This document shows, one piece after another, positions 43,843 to 52,197 of a stretch of 64,000 nt of DNA; the first letter of the stretch is position 1, and the number at the start of each line of letters is the position of its first letter. The position numbers were made by a program, and so were the translations under genes. Origin of the DNA: Bryobacterales bacterium (GTDB lineage Bacteria > Acidobacteriota > Terriglobia > Bryobacterales > Bryobacteraceae). The DNA lies in the NCBI GenBank assembly GCA_016716385.1, contig JADJWL010000002.1:434001-498000 (forward strand), read 5' to 3'. The notes under the pieces were generated by a model, which was not told where the DNA came from, made no database searches, and saw nothing but the letters and a program-made list of their open reading frames with translations.

Positions 43843-44949
43843 TCACCCGATCCGGTATCGCGACACCTGGTCTTCGCGGAAGCGCAGACCGAAACCAGGG
43901 TCCGTGCGCGGTTCGATCCACCCGTCTTTCGCCTCCATCGGATTCTCCAGCAGGTCGTCGAAAAGCTTCACGCCCGTTTCCCGCACGAAATACTCCACGA
44001 AGAGCGCGTTCGGGATCGACGCCACAAGCTGCGTGTGGACGTCCCAGTTGTAGTGCGGCGCCACCGGGATATCGAACGCCGCCGCCATGTGCGCGATCTT
44101 GAGCCATTCGCTCACTCCTCCGCAGACCGTGGCGTCCGGCTGCAGGATGTCGGCCGCGCGGCGGGCCAGGAGTTCGGCGAACGCCCAGCGCGTCGCTTCC
44201 AGTTCTCCGGTCGCCACCGGCCAGTCGAGCGCTTCGGCGATGCGCGCCATCGCCGCGATGTTGTCCGCGCGCACCGGTTCCTCGATCCAGTACGGCCGGT
44301 GCTCTTCCAGGCGGCGGAGCGCCGCGATGGCGGCGTTCGAGTCCCACCAGCCGCCGTTGGCGTCAAGCAGGATCTCGACCCCGTCGCCCACCGTCTGGCG
44401 TACCGTCTTCATGCGGGCGGCGTCCTCGGCGGGCGTGAACTTTCCCACTTTCAGCTTCACCGCCGTGAAGCCCTTTTCCACGTAGATCGCGTACTCGCGC
44501 GCCAGCTCATCCAGCGTCTGGCCCGGGCGGAAGTAGCCGCCGGTGGCGTAGCAGCGCAGCCTCGTCGAATGTACGCCAAGCAGGTGCATCACCGGCATGC
44601 CCGCAGCCTTGCCGCGCAGATCCCAGAGTGCGATGTCGAGCGCCGAGATCGCCCGCAGCCCGGCGCCGCGGCGTCCCGCCTGGATCGACTGCCGGTACAT
44701 TTCTGCCCACAAATGTTCCGTATTGAAGATCGAAGCGCCCGTGAGCAGCGGCCGGTAGAGGGAATCCACCAGCGACACCATCGCCAGGCTCGAATCGTAG
44801 CCGAGCGTGAAGCCCTCTCCTGTGAGTCCTTCGGCCGTGCGAATCCGTACGAGCAGGTGGTCGCGGTGGGTGATCAGCCGGACAGCGTCGGCGACCGGGT
44901 TGGCCAGTGGAATCGAGACCGCCAGCGCTTCGACTTCTGTGATCTTCAT
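43843..44949 (-). CDS. Mandelate racemase/muconate lactonizing-type enolase-superfamily enzyme
   Basis: 368 residues from the ATG at 44949. Catalytic elements are visible in order: FTAVKLKVGKF (K-x-K, ~residues 160-170), EILLDANGGWWD (first metal Asp), YWIEEPV (Glu), TGELEATRW (third Glu) and VAPHYNWDVH (His). The class abstracts a proton next to a carboxylate, for example in sugar-acid dehydration or racemisation. An extended -10-like box, TGCTACAGT (minus strand, 44969-44961), lies 11 bases before the start, so the leader is very short. It is divergent from the UbiB gene. Confidence 0.87.
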   Translation of the reverse strand: MKITEVEALAVSIPLANPVADAVRLITHRDHLLVRIRTAEGLTGEGFTLGYDSSLAMVSLVDSLYRPLLTGASIFNTEHLWAEMYRQSIQAGRRGAGLRAISALDIALWDLRGKAAGMPVMHLLGVHSTRLRCYATGGYFRPGQTLDELAREYAIYVEKGFTAVKLKVGKFTPAEDAARMKTVRQTVGDGVEILLDANGGWWDSNAAIAALRRLEEHRPYWIEEPVRADNIAAMARIAEALDWPVATGELEATRWAFAELLARRAADILQPDATVCGGVSEWLKIAHMAAAFDIPVAPHYNWDVHTQLVASIPNALFVEYFVRETGVKLFDDLLENPMEAKDGWIEPRTDPGFGLRFREDQVSRYRIG

Positions 44950-45001
44950 GACGGTTTGCCACTGTAGCACAGGGGCTTCACGCTAAGATGAGAGATTCCC
45001 G

Positions 45002-46675
45002 ATGATCGAACGTGGAGAAGCCCTGGCCCATGTGCGCCGCATGGCGGAAGTGATGTCCGTCCTGCTTTCGCACGGCGGAAGGTACCTCTGGCGCCGGATG
45101 CGCGGCCAGGATACGAAGGGCCCGGAGCTGGTCCGCGAGGGCTTCGAAGCACTCAGCGGCAGCTTCATCAAGTTCGGCCAGATCCTCTCCCTCCAGATCG
45201 ACACCCTGCCGAAGGAATACTGCGACGGGCTCCTGGCGCTGCTCGACCGCGTGCCGCCGTTCCCCAGGGAACAGGCCGAACAGGTGATCCTGGAGGACCT
45301 GAAGCGGCCGCCGTCCGAGCTGTTCGAAGGCTTCGACGGCAACCCGATCGCCTCGGCTTCGATCGGCCAGGTGCACCGGGCACGGCTCAAGGACGGCACC
45401 GAAGTCGCGGTCAAGGTGCAGCGTCCGGGCGTGCGCCCCGTCTTCGACCGCGACAACCGGCTCCTGCGCTTCTTCATCCGCGTGATCTTCTTCTTCCGAA
45501 TCGAGAGCTTCTACTTCATGCGCGACCCGGTACGCGAACTCTCCACCTGGACCAAGGACGAACTCGACTACCGGCGCGAAGCGTCGTACTGCAAGATGCT
45601 GGGCGACAACGCCGTGCAAACCCCCACCGAACGCGTCCCGCGTGTGTTCTGGGACCTCACGACCAGCCGCGTCCTGACCATGGAGTTCCTCGATGGACCA
45701 AGCGTCGCGACCTACCTGCGGATGGTCGAACGCGGCGATGAAGAGGGCCTGGCTGCGCTCAAGGACAAGGGCTTCCAGCCGGATGTCTTCAGCTCCAACG
45801 TCATTTCGAACTTCCTCAGCGACGCCTTCCGCTTCGGCGTGTTCCACGCGGACCTGCACCCGGCCAACCTGCTGATCCTGCCGAACAACGTGGTTGGCTA
45901 CGTCGACTTCGGCATCGTCGCCACGCTCACCCAGGAGGCGCGCCGCAAGCAGATCGAACTGACCCTGGCCTACTCGAGCGGCAACCCGGAAGCGATCTAC
46001 GATGGCTTTCTGAACATCTGTATCGTGAGCCCCTCGGCCGATCTCGCCGGCATGCGGCGCAAGATCGCCGAATTCACCGGCCAGTGGTACCACGAGCCGG
46101 CCGTCGCCGGACGCGTCCGGTTTCGCGTGACGGTCACGAAGACCATGATGGATCTGCTCTCCATCTGCCAGAACTACGGCGTGCTGGTCGACCGCGAGAT
46201 GATCAAGTACATCCGTTCGACGATCCTGGCCGACGGCATGGTGTCGCGGCTGGCCCCCGGCGTTGACTTGGCGCACATCCTCCGGGACGTGGTCGAAAAG
46301 TATCTCGCCGAAGAAGCGCAGAAGAAGATCTTCTCCACAGCCGGCGGGCTCGCCATACTGGCAGACTTGACCCTGTGGATGCAGTCCGGGCCGTCGGGCC
46401 TGCTGCACGCTCTCAACCTGTTCGAACGGCGGCAGTTCCGCATCCACGCCGGGGTATCCGAGGTCTCCGACAAGGACTCCGGCCTGCGCACCCGAACGGT
46501 CGCCGCCTCCATCGTCTGGATGCTCACGGTCTTGGCGGTCGGACTCTTCGGTGGTGTGGAATTCTGGACCAGGCTCACATTTCCCACTGTCGTGGCCGGG
46601 ACTTTTTTGGCATTATGGTCTGTGTGGGTATTCCGGCTGCTCCAGCGGCTGACGGCGAAAGAAGGAGGGAACTAG
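45002..46675 (+). CDS. UbiB/ABC1/AarF-family atypical kinase
   Basis: 557 residues. Diagnostic elements are present: the K-x-G-Q motif in FIKFGQILSLQIDTLPKEYCDGL (~residue 58), the Lys of EVAVKVQRPGVRP, the E-x-D of DELDYRREASYCKML, and VFHADLHPANLLIL followed by GYVDFGIVATL (the catalytic-loop-like HxDxHPxN and DFG). Two membrane helices form the C-terminus (ASIVWMLTVLAVGLFGG and VAGTFLALWSVWVF). UbiB/COQ8 proteins are ATPases needed for ubiquinone or other isoprenoid lipid metabolism. It is the first of six co-directional genes up to 50765. Confidence 0.9.
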   Translation: MIERGEALAHVRRMAEVMSVLLSHGGRYLWRRMRGQDTKGPELVREGFEALSGSFIKFGQILSLQIDTLPKEYCDGLLALLDRVPPFPREQAEQVILEDLKRPPSELFEGFDGNPIASASIGQVHRARLKDGTEVAVKVQRPGVRPVFDRDNRLLRFFIRVIFFFRIESFYFMRDPVRELSTWTKDELDYRREASYCKMLGDNAVQTPTERVPRVFWDLTTSRVLTMEFLDGPSVATYLRMVERGDEEGLAALKDKGFQPDVFSSNVISNFLSDAFRFGVFHADLHPANLLILPNNVVGYVDFGIVATLTQEARRKQIELTLAYSSGNPEAIYDGFLNICIVSPSADLAGMRRKIAEFTGQWYHEPAVAGRVRFRVTVTKTMMDLLSICQNYGVLVDREMIKYIRSTILADGMVSRLAPGVDLAHILRDVVEKYLAEEAQKKIFSTAGGLAILADLTLWMQSGPSGLLHALNLFERRQFRIHAGVSEVSDKDSGLRTRTVAASIVWMLTVLAVGLFGGVEFWTRLTFPTVVAGTFLALWSVWVFRLLQRLTAKEGGN

Positions 46676-46680
46676 GTAAC

Positions 46681-47091
46681 ATGAAGGAAATTCAGGACCT
46701 GATGGCCTCGATGATGCGTTTCTCGGCTGCCATGACCTTGTTTGGCATGCAACAGATGCAGAACGCGGTGGGAGCGGCGGCGGATTCGCAGGCAGCGCTC
46801 ACCAAGTTTCGCGAAGCACTCGATTCGGTGACGAACGCAGTGTCGTCGCAAATGGATGACTCCAAGAAGGCGACCCTGGACAGCATGTCCAAGGTGCAGA
46901 ATGACATGGTCGACCGGACGTTCGACGCGATGAACGTTCAGGCATTCAGCCCGACCGAGATGATGCACACCGGGACCGATCTTATGCGGCGAACCACCGA
47001 CTCGCTCGCCGAGATGGTCAAGAAGGCCACGGCGACGGCTGCGCCGGAGTCTTCGGGTGAACCCAAGCCTGCCGCCGAGGCGCTGGCTTAG
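46681..47091 (+). CDS. Small alpha-helical phasin-like protein
   Basis: 136 residues, starting 6 bases after the kinase stop with GGAGG a little upstream. The sequence is Met/Ala-rich and almost wholly helical (MKEIQDLMASMMRFSAAMTLFGMQQMQNAVGAAADSQ ... SLAEMVKKATATAAPE). The pattern of amphipathic helices is like that of phasins or other lipid-surface-binding proteins. No firm family is recognised. It sits between the UbiB gene and its degenerate paralogue, so a role at the membrane or lipid surface is inferred. Confidence 0.65.
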   Translation: MKEIQDLMASMMRFSAAMTLFGMQQMQNAVGAAADSQAALTKFREALDSVTNAVSSQMDDSKKATLDSMSKVQNDMVDRTFDAMNVQAFSPTEMMHTGTDLMRRTTDSLAEMVKKATATAAPESSGEPKPAAEALA

Positions 47092-47102
47092 CGTTGTTAG
47101 GG

Positions 47103-47124
47103 TGGGCGGGCGCGGGCCCGCCCA
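47103..47124. other. 9-bp GC-rich hairpin before the UbiB-like paralogue
   Basis: TGGGCGGGC (47103-47111) and GCCCGCCCA (47116-47124) form a perfect stem with a 4-base loop, 11 bases after the stop of the upstream gene and without a T-tract. It may attenuate transcription or stabilise the upstream mRNA. It argues that translation of the next gene begins after it. Confidence 0.5.
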
Positions 47125-47174
47125 GTCTCTTGTTGCTCGAACCAGTCTCTACTTCGACCCTGCCACGCTCCGCC

Positions 47175-48695
47175 GTGGCAGCGGCTCTGCGCAAGTTCGA
47201 TATTCGCACGCGACGCGTTGCTTCGCTCGGACGTCCGGACCCGGCGTACCAGGATCTGTCCCTGCCGGTCCGTTTCTCGCTGGCGATCGAGGAACTTGGG
47301 GGTCTGTACGCTCTCTTCGGGCGGTTCCTTGCCTGGCGCGCCGACCTCCTGCGATCCGATTACCTGATGCGTCTGCGCCGCGTCCGCCTCGCCCCTCCCC
47401 CAATCCTCGCCGGTGATTTCACCGGGCTCCTGGAGCATCATCTCGGTACAGTGGCCAGGGAAGCCGAACTGGGCGAATGTGCCTGGTCCTCACCGACCCG
47501 CTGCGCGTACAAGGCCAGGTTCCGGGGACGCGACGTGGTCATCCAGGCCTCCCGCGACGTGGCGAAGAAGACAGTGGCACAGTGGCGCGACGGGGTGATG
47601 CTGCTGGCGGAGGAATCGCTCGAACCGATCACGCGCAGCACTGTGCTGGAGCAGTTCGAGGAGTGGCTGGCGCTGTCCCAGGCGCCCGGACGCGAACGGG
47701 CCTATCTTGAAAACCTGCAGACCCTCGAAGGCCGGTCGCTGGCCCTGTATCCCCAGCTCGCGCCCGAATTGTGCGGCGAGGGCGTCCTCGGGTGGTTCTG
47801 GCAGGACGGACAACCGTTGAGCGAGACGCTCCCGCTCGGGACCAGGATCGCTGTGGAGCGTGCCGCCGAGGCCATCCTCGAGCAGATCACAACCGTCGCG
47901 GCGGTCGACGCGGAACTGGATCTCGATTCCATCGTAGTCACCCCGGCCGGCACGCTCGCGTTCCGCCGCGTGGAGCGGCTCGTGGCCATTCCCGCCACAC
48001 TGGTCTCCACGGCGCTGAAGTACGTCGCCGCGGTCCTGTCCGCGAACGCTCCAAACGCGGCCCACCAGCTGGTCAAGCTGACGACCGGGCGCACCGCGCT
48101 GCACACGGAAACCCGGCTCCTCGATGAGTTATCGAACCTTGAGCCCGAGTTGAAGGTCAACGTCCGGTTCCCCGCCTCGGCAGCGACGTTCGAAAGCAAT
48201 TGGCGCGCCTTGGCCGTGGTCGCCCCACGGCGCCCCCTCTACCTCGACGCCTTGCACCGCAACCTGCTGGCGATCGGCTACTGGAATTCCGAAACCGCCG
48301 CGGAGGACGATCTTCTGGCCGAGGCCCAGGCGCCTGTCATGGGGCGCATGCTACGCACGCGCGCCGGCGAACTGTTGTCCCGGGAGAAGGCGTCCGAGTG
48401 GTTCGCCGGATCCGGCCTCCTGCTGTTCGAAGGCGCCCGGCAGTTGAGCCGCCTGGCCGAGCAGATCCGCGAGAACGAAGTCGCCGTGGGGGTTGACCTG
48501 CAAACTGCCGATGGTTCCAGGGACAAGCTCCACCGCTCGATCCGGGCGCGGATCAGCATCGCCATGCTCACGATTGTGTTCCTGGTCACGCTGCGGTTCG
48601 CCTTCTCAGCGGCGTCGCCGGCGTCCGAGGTCCTGTCGGCGGTTGCTGCTGCTGCGGCCATCGGGTTATTCTGGTTCGTCTCCCGGATGGAGTGA
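47175..48695 (+). CDS. Degenerate UbiB/ABC1-like membrane protein (probable pseudokinase)
   Basis: The segment LPVRFSLAIEELGGLYALFGRFLAWRADLLRSDYLMRLRRVRLAPPP aligns by eye with the UbiB region around K-x-G-Q (EELG-x-x-F-x-K-x-GQ-x-L-x-x-R-x-DLLP-x-Y-x-x-x-L-x-x-L-x-D-x-VPP). The Lys and Gln of K-x-G-Q are replaced (LFGRFL). Further on, the DLHPAN and DFG elements are absent, replaced by weak equivalents (VDAELDLDSIVVTPAGTLAFRRVERL). Two C-terminal membrane helices as in UbiB are retained. About 506 residues if the GTG at 47175 is used; a TTG at 47094 would place the hairpin inside the coding region. I consider it a catalytically dead paralogue of the first gene. Confidence 0.65.
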   Translation: MAAALRKFDIRTRRVASLGRPDPAYQDLSLPVRFSLAIEELGGLYALFGRFLAWRADLLRSDYLMRLRRVRLAPPPILAGDFTGLLEHHLGTVAREAELGECAWSSPTRCAYKARFRGRDVVIQASRDVAKKTVAQWRDGVMLLAEESLEPITRSTVLEQFEEWLALSQAPGRERAYLENLQTLEGRSLALYPQLAPELCGEGVLGWFWQDGQPLSETLPLGTRIAVERAAEAILEQITTVAAVDAELDLDSIVVTPAGTLAFRRVERLVAIPATLVSTALKYVAAVLSANAPNAAHQLVKLTTGRTALHTETRLLDELSNLEPELKVNVRFPASAATFESNWRALAVVAPRRPLYLDALHRNLLAIGYWNSETAAEDDLLAEAQAPVMGRMLRTRAGELLSREKASEWFAGSGLLLFEGARQLSRLAEQIRENEVAVGVDLQTADGSRDKLHRSIRARISIAMLTIVFLVTLRFAFSAASPASEVLSAVAAAAAIGLFWFVSRME

Positions 48696-48717
48696 TGGTG
48701 CGGTATCGGTGAACCCC

Positions 48718-49275
48718 ATGTTGAAGATCCTGAAGAAATTCGAGCCTTTGACAGCGTCATCGATCCAGGTCCCGGCGGAGCCGGCCGTCGTCTATGAGAT
48801 CCTCACGGACTATGACAACTACCTTGAATGGTTCCCGCTGACGAGCCACTCCAAGTTGATGGTGAAAGAAGGCGAAGACCTTGCCATCGCCGAGTTTGCG
48901 TTCGACCGGCCCAAGGACGCGAAGCTCACGATGGAGTGTATCCACACCCGCAACGAGATGGTCCTGCACCGCCGCATCAGCGGCTCGATGCCGATCACGC
49001 GGGTTCAATGGAACCTGGAACCGGCCGGTACGGGAACCAAGGTGACTCTGCGGACGGAACTCGACTTCCGCAACTGGCGGCTCCTGCAGATGCGGGTCCC
49101 GCCCCGTGGCCTGGCGCCAGGCTTGTTGGAGGCGCTCGAAGGGCGGGTCGTGGCTTTTTCAAGTGACTTCGGCGATGAGGACGGCCGCAAGTTCCTGGAG
49201 ATCATTCAAACCGACGAAGCGCTGGAAGTGTACTTTCTCGGCAGAAAGTACAAACTGGTTCCCAGTGATGAGTAG
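48718..49275 (+). CDS. SRPBCC/START-like (Coq10/RatA-type) lipid-binding protein
   Basis: 185 residues. The START-like pattern is clear: SSIQVPAEPAVVYEILTDYDNYLEWFPLTSHSKLMVKEGEDLAIAEFAF at residues ~12-60 (the A-x-x-V-Y-x-x-L-x-D-x-x-x-Y-x-x-F-P signature of the Coq10/polyketide-cyclase group), then WNLEPAGTGTKVTLRTELDF. A long helix closes the cavity near residue 140. Such proteins bind quinones or other hydrophobic ligands. The position behind two UbiB-like genes resembles the COQ8-COQ10 connection in ubiquinone biology. A GTG 12 bases upstream is an alternative start. Confidence 0.75.
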   Translation: MLKILKKFEPLTASSIQVPAEPAVVYEILTDYDNYLEWFPLTSHSKLMVKEGEDLAIAEFAFDRPKDAKLTMECIHTRNEMVLHRRISGSMPITRVQWNLEPAGTGTKVTLRTELDFRNWRLLQMRVPPRGLAPGLLEALEGRVVAFSSDFGDEDGRKFLEIIQTDEALEVYFLGRKYKLVPSDE

Positions 49276-49284
49276 GGAGAGGCT

Positions 49285-49875
49285 TTGACGAAATCCGTCT
49301 TTCAGATCGACGCTCCCCGCGGACGCCTGTTCGGCATCATCGCCGATTTCGAGCGGTGGAGCGAATGGTTCCCGGGCTGCAAGGACATGAAAGTCCTGAA
49401 GAACGGGGGCAACACCCAGCAGGTGGAACTGACCCTTGCCAGCGTCAAGACCATCACAATGGGCCTCGAGTTCGATCTCACGCCCACTCAGCTCATCAAC
49501 TTCCGCAAGATCAGCGGGAAGGACGTGAAGGAGTACGCCGGTTCGTTCCGTCTCATGAATAGTTCGGACGGGGCTGGAACCGTAGTCGTCGGCGAAATGG
49601 AGATGGACGCTGGCGCGATGGTGCCGAAATTCATGGTTGGACGCATCATGGAGAAGTCCCTCGCACAGACGGCGGAGGCGCTCAAAGCGCGCATCCGCAC
49701 CGCGCCGCACAACCCGAAGTATGAGGCGGAAGACGAGCAGGCGGCCGCCGCGGCCGCCGGAGCCGCCGCCGGACCGCGTCCGCACAAGCGTAAACGCCTC
49801 ATCCACGTACTGCAACGGAGCGACGGCTACCGCGTCTGGGTGATGGGAAAGACGTATTTCTATAAAGCCCAATGA
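49285..49875 (+). CDS. Second SRPBCC/START-like protein
   Basis: 196 residues from a TTG with AGGGAGAGG just upstream. KSVFQIDAPRGRLFGIIADFERWSEWFPGCKDMKVLKNGGNTQQVELTLA is the START-like opening, as in the preceding gene, with which it shares the order but little identity. An Ala-rich linker (~residues 150-165) and a basic end, RPHKRKRLIHVLQRSDGYRVWVMGKTYFYK, follow. It is probably a second hydrophobic-ligand carrier. The stop overlaps the next start (ATGA). Confidence 0.72.
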   Translation: MTKSVFQIDAPRGRLFGIIADFERWSEWFPGCKDMKVLKNGGNTQQVELTLASVKTITMGLEFDLTPTQLINFRKISGKDVKEYAGSFRLMNSSDGAGTVVVGEMEMDAGAMVPKFMVGRIMEKSLAQTAEALKARIRTAPHNPKYEAEDEQAAAAAAGAAAGPRPHKRKRLIHVLQRSDGYRVWVMGKTYFYKAQ

Positions 49876-50765
49876 AGGACCTGATCGCCAAAATCGACTT
49901 CTTCTCCGGCCTCGACGACCGCATCCTCAAGAGGCTCGGCGACGCTTCCATCATCCGCCAGTTCACAAAGAACGAGACGATCGTGCGGCAGGGCGAAATG
50001 GGCCTTGGCGTCTACGTCATCTCGCGCGGCCACGTCAAAGTGGACCGGGAGCAGAGCGGCGTCCGGACCCAGGTGGCAGATCTGGGGCCGGAACAGTGTT
50101 TCGGCGAAATGTCGCTGCTCGATAACAAGCCGCGCTCGGCGACGGTCACCGCAACCGTGGATACCGAGTGCCTGCTCCTGACGCGCGACAGCTTCATGAA
50201 GCTCATGAACAAGTATCCGGAGATCCCTATCCGGATGGCGCGCATGCTGGCGGAACGGCTGCGGGTGGCCAACGAGAAACTGACCCAGGCTCCGGCGCCC
50301 GCCGCCAGCCCCGCAACCCCGGCAACTCCCGCATCGGCGGCGCAGGCCGCGCCCGAGGCGCCGGGGACCCCGTCCAATGGCGCCACTCCCGCGGCCGCCG
50401 GCAGTGAGCCCGGCATGAAGACCAAGGTGCGGGATACGCTGCTCGATGCGTTTTCCAGCCTGTACACCATGAAGGCGATGACGCGGTTCTCCGTGGCGGT
50501 TCTCGGCTGTCCAGTGGAAGGAATCGCGGAGAACGCCGTGGAGCAGTTCCAGCTTGGAGAGGTGAAGATCCTCGTGTTCGCTGCGGACCAGCCGGCCGCG
50601 CTCCGCATTGCGGCGCACGAGCCGGGTCAGTTCACGGCGCACTGGTTCAGTCCGGACACTCCGGAGCGGCACTGGGGTCCGCTGGCGATTGATCCCGCGG
50701 ATGAGGTCTGGCTGCGTGAGGGAGTGCTCGAAAAGAAAGGAGCGCCGGAAGACCGGCGCTCCTGA
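49872..50765 (+). CDS. Cyclic-nucleotide-binding-domain protein
   Basis: 297 residues starting in an ATGA overlap. A cNMP-binding domain covers ~residues 1-125: IDFFSGLDDRILKRLGDASIIRQFTKNETIVRQGEMGLGVYVISRGHVKV, then FGEMSLLDNKPRSATVTATVDTECLLL, the phosphate-binding cassette with FGEMSLL and R-S-A. An Ala/Pro-rich linker (~residues 138-180) leads to a C-terminal domain of ~110 residues without recognised motif. No DNA-binding helix-turn-helix is seen, so it is probably not a CRP-type transcription factor but a sensor controlling its operon partners. Confidence 0.78.
   Translation: MKDLIAKIDFFSGLDDRILKRLGDASIIRQFTKNETIVRQGEMGLGVYVISRGHVKVDREQSGVRTQVADLGPEQCFGEMSLLDNKPRSATVTATVDTECLLLTRDSFMKLMNKYPEIPIRMARMLAERLRVANEKLTQAPAPAASPATPATPASAAQAAPEAPGTPSNGATPAAAGSEPGMKTKVRDTLLDAFSSLYTMKAMTRFSVAVLGCPVEGIAENAVEQFQLGEVKILVFAADQPAALRIAAHEPGQFTAHWFSPDTPERHWGPLAIDPADEVWLREGVLEKKGAPEDRRS
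50732..50762 (-). terminator. Intrinsic terminator for the TonB gene, inside the 3' end of the cNMP gene
   Basis: GGAGCGCCGG (50739-50748) and CCGGCGCTCC (50753-50762) form a perfect 10-bp stem with a 4-base loop. Read on the minus strand it is followed by TTTCTTTT, so it fits termination of the minus-strand TonB gene ending at 50769. On the plus strand no T-tract follows. Confidence 0.75.
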
Positions 50766-50768
50766 ATC

Positions 50769-51977
50769 TCACAAGAGGCGGAAGTTCACTTCGATCTGGG
50801 CGGCCACCGTGACGGGCTTGCCATCGCGCAGGCCTGGCTTGAAACGCCACTTTTGAACGGCTTCGATCGCCTTCTCATCCAGACCGAGACCGATCCCTTT
50901 GACGACCCGCAAATTTTGCGGCTTGCCGGCGGCATCGACCTCAATGTAAAGAACCACGGTTCCAGAGTATTTCGCCTTGCGGGCTTCCTCAGAATACTCC
51001 GGGTCGATCTTGTAGACAATCTGCGGGGACGTCACGCCGCCGCCGACGCGGAACACACCGCCGCCGACGCCACCGCCTCGTCCAGGCCCGAAGCCGCCAC
51101 CTTGTCCCGAACCAACGCCGCCGCCTGAACCGGTGCCGATCCCGCCGCCCGAACCCGGTCCGCTCGAAGGCGGCCCGAGGGCCGCCAGCGGGTCGCCCCA
51201 CACGTTCATGTTGACATTAGGCAACTGGACGTCAGGAGGCGCGATGATCGTCGGCTCCATCGCCAGTTTCGGATTCTCCGGCGGAGTCGCGCTGGGAGGC
51301 GTGAACTGACGCAGCGCCGGACGCGGCAGCCGGCCTTTGCTCGGCGGTAGAGGGGTGTTGTCCCCACCGCCGCCGCCGCCGCCCATCGTCTGGGCCTTCG
51401 GCGGCGCCTGCGGCACGTACGGGGCAAGATCGAGGGGCGCCACCAGCGAAACCGATTCCTTCATCTCCTGGATCACCGGAGTGGTGGCCGCCGCGAACAC
51501 CACGAGAACCACAACGCCGTGCACCGCTAGCGAAATGACACCAGAGCGGTTGTCGCGGTCGTAGAGGCCCCAGATGCTCTTCACCGCAACCGGCTTCGAC
51601 TGCAATTCGAGCGGCGGCAGCTTGGGCGGGTTCACCAATTCCCTGAGGTTGCGGGCCAGCGACTTCAGCCACGGTTCCTCAATGTGAGCGACCGTCAACT
51701 CCGTTTCGACATCGACCGGGATGATCTCGCTTGGGGGAAGAAGCGAGAGATCCTCAGCGGGCAGCAGTCCGTACGCGCCACGGGTTTCTTCAGGCGTGAG
51801 AGGCCGGGATTCAATCTCAAGCGGTGGAAGTTTCGGGGGAAAGAGCGCGTCGCGCACGTTCCGGAAAAGAGATTGCACCAACGATTGCTCAAACGACGCC
51901 TTCGAGACAAAGATCTTCTCGACTTCGGCGTCGTGAGCGGCTGGGGCTTCCTGAGGACGGTTCACTGGATCCGGCAT
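50769..51977 (-). CDS. TonB-like energy transducer protein
   Basis: 402 residues from the ATG at 51977. An unusually long cytosolic N-terminal part (~residues 1-145) contains two similar blocks with PPKLPPLE. A single membrane helix follows (VISLAVHGVVVLVVFAAAT), then a Pro/Gly-rich periplasmic linker with GGGGGGGD and a G-rich tract. The C-terminal TonB domain reads VYKIDPEYSEEARKAKYSGTVVLYIEVDAAGKPQNLRVVKGIGLGLDEKAIEAVQKWRFKPGLRDGKPV. The protein could energise receptors such as the three in this window. The duplicated cytosolic part is not usual for TonB. Confidence 0.85.
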   Translation of the reverse strand: MPDPVNRPQEAPAAHDAEVEKIFVSKASFEQSLVQSLFRNVRDALFPPKLPPLEIESRPLTPEETRGAYGLLPAEDLSLLPPSEIIPVDVETELTVAHIEEPWLKSLARNLRELVNPPKLPPLELQSKPVAVKSIWGLYDRDNRSGVISLAVHGVVVLVVFAAATTPVIQEMKESVSLVAPLDLAPYVPQAPPKAQTMGGGGGGGDNTPLPPSKGRLPRPALRQFTPPSATPPENPKLAMEPTIIAPPDVQLPNVNMNVWGDPLAALGPPSSGPGSGGGIGTGSGGGVGSGQGGGFGPGRGGGVGGGVFRVGGGVTSPQIVYKIDPEYSEEARKAKYSGTVVLYIEVDAAGKPQNLRVVKGIGLGLDEKAIEAVQKWRFKPGLRDGKPVTVAAQIEVNFRLL

Positions 51978-52019
51978 GCTAATGCTCAACCCCGCTCCAT
52001 ACAGTTACCGGTGACACAA

Positions 52020-52028
52020 ATCATACCA
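52020..52028 (-). promoter_or_regulatory. Extended -10 promoter element for the TonB gene
   Basis: On the minus strand TGGTATGAT (52028-52020) matches TGnTATAAT with one mismatch and lies ~43 bases before the ATG at 51977. Confidence 0.4.
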
Positions 52029-52197
52029 CCTATGGGCGTTGACGCGACACAAGGCAAAGACGTTACGGTTCACAGAAACCCGCCCGCCCGGACGATCCTC
52101 CGTTTCGAGTGTAACACAGCGGAAAGATGGTTCTACCCTCTCCGAGTGACTGCTCCCGCTTGTCATACGCCTATCTTCCATATTTGGAAACCGCGCG

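Noticed and set aside
51061..51180. Dense GGCGGC-type repeats resembling a microsatellite
   Set aside because: They encode the glycine-rich linker of the TonB-like protein, so they are explained by the coding sequence.
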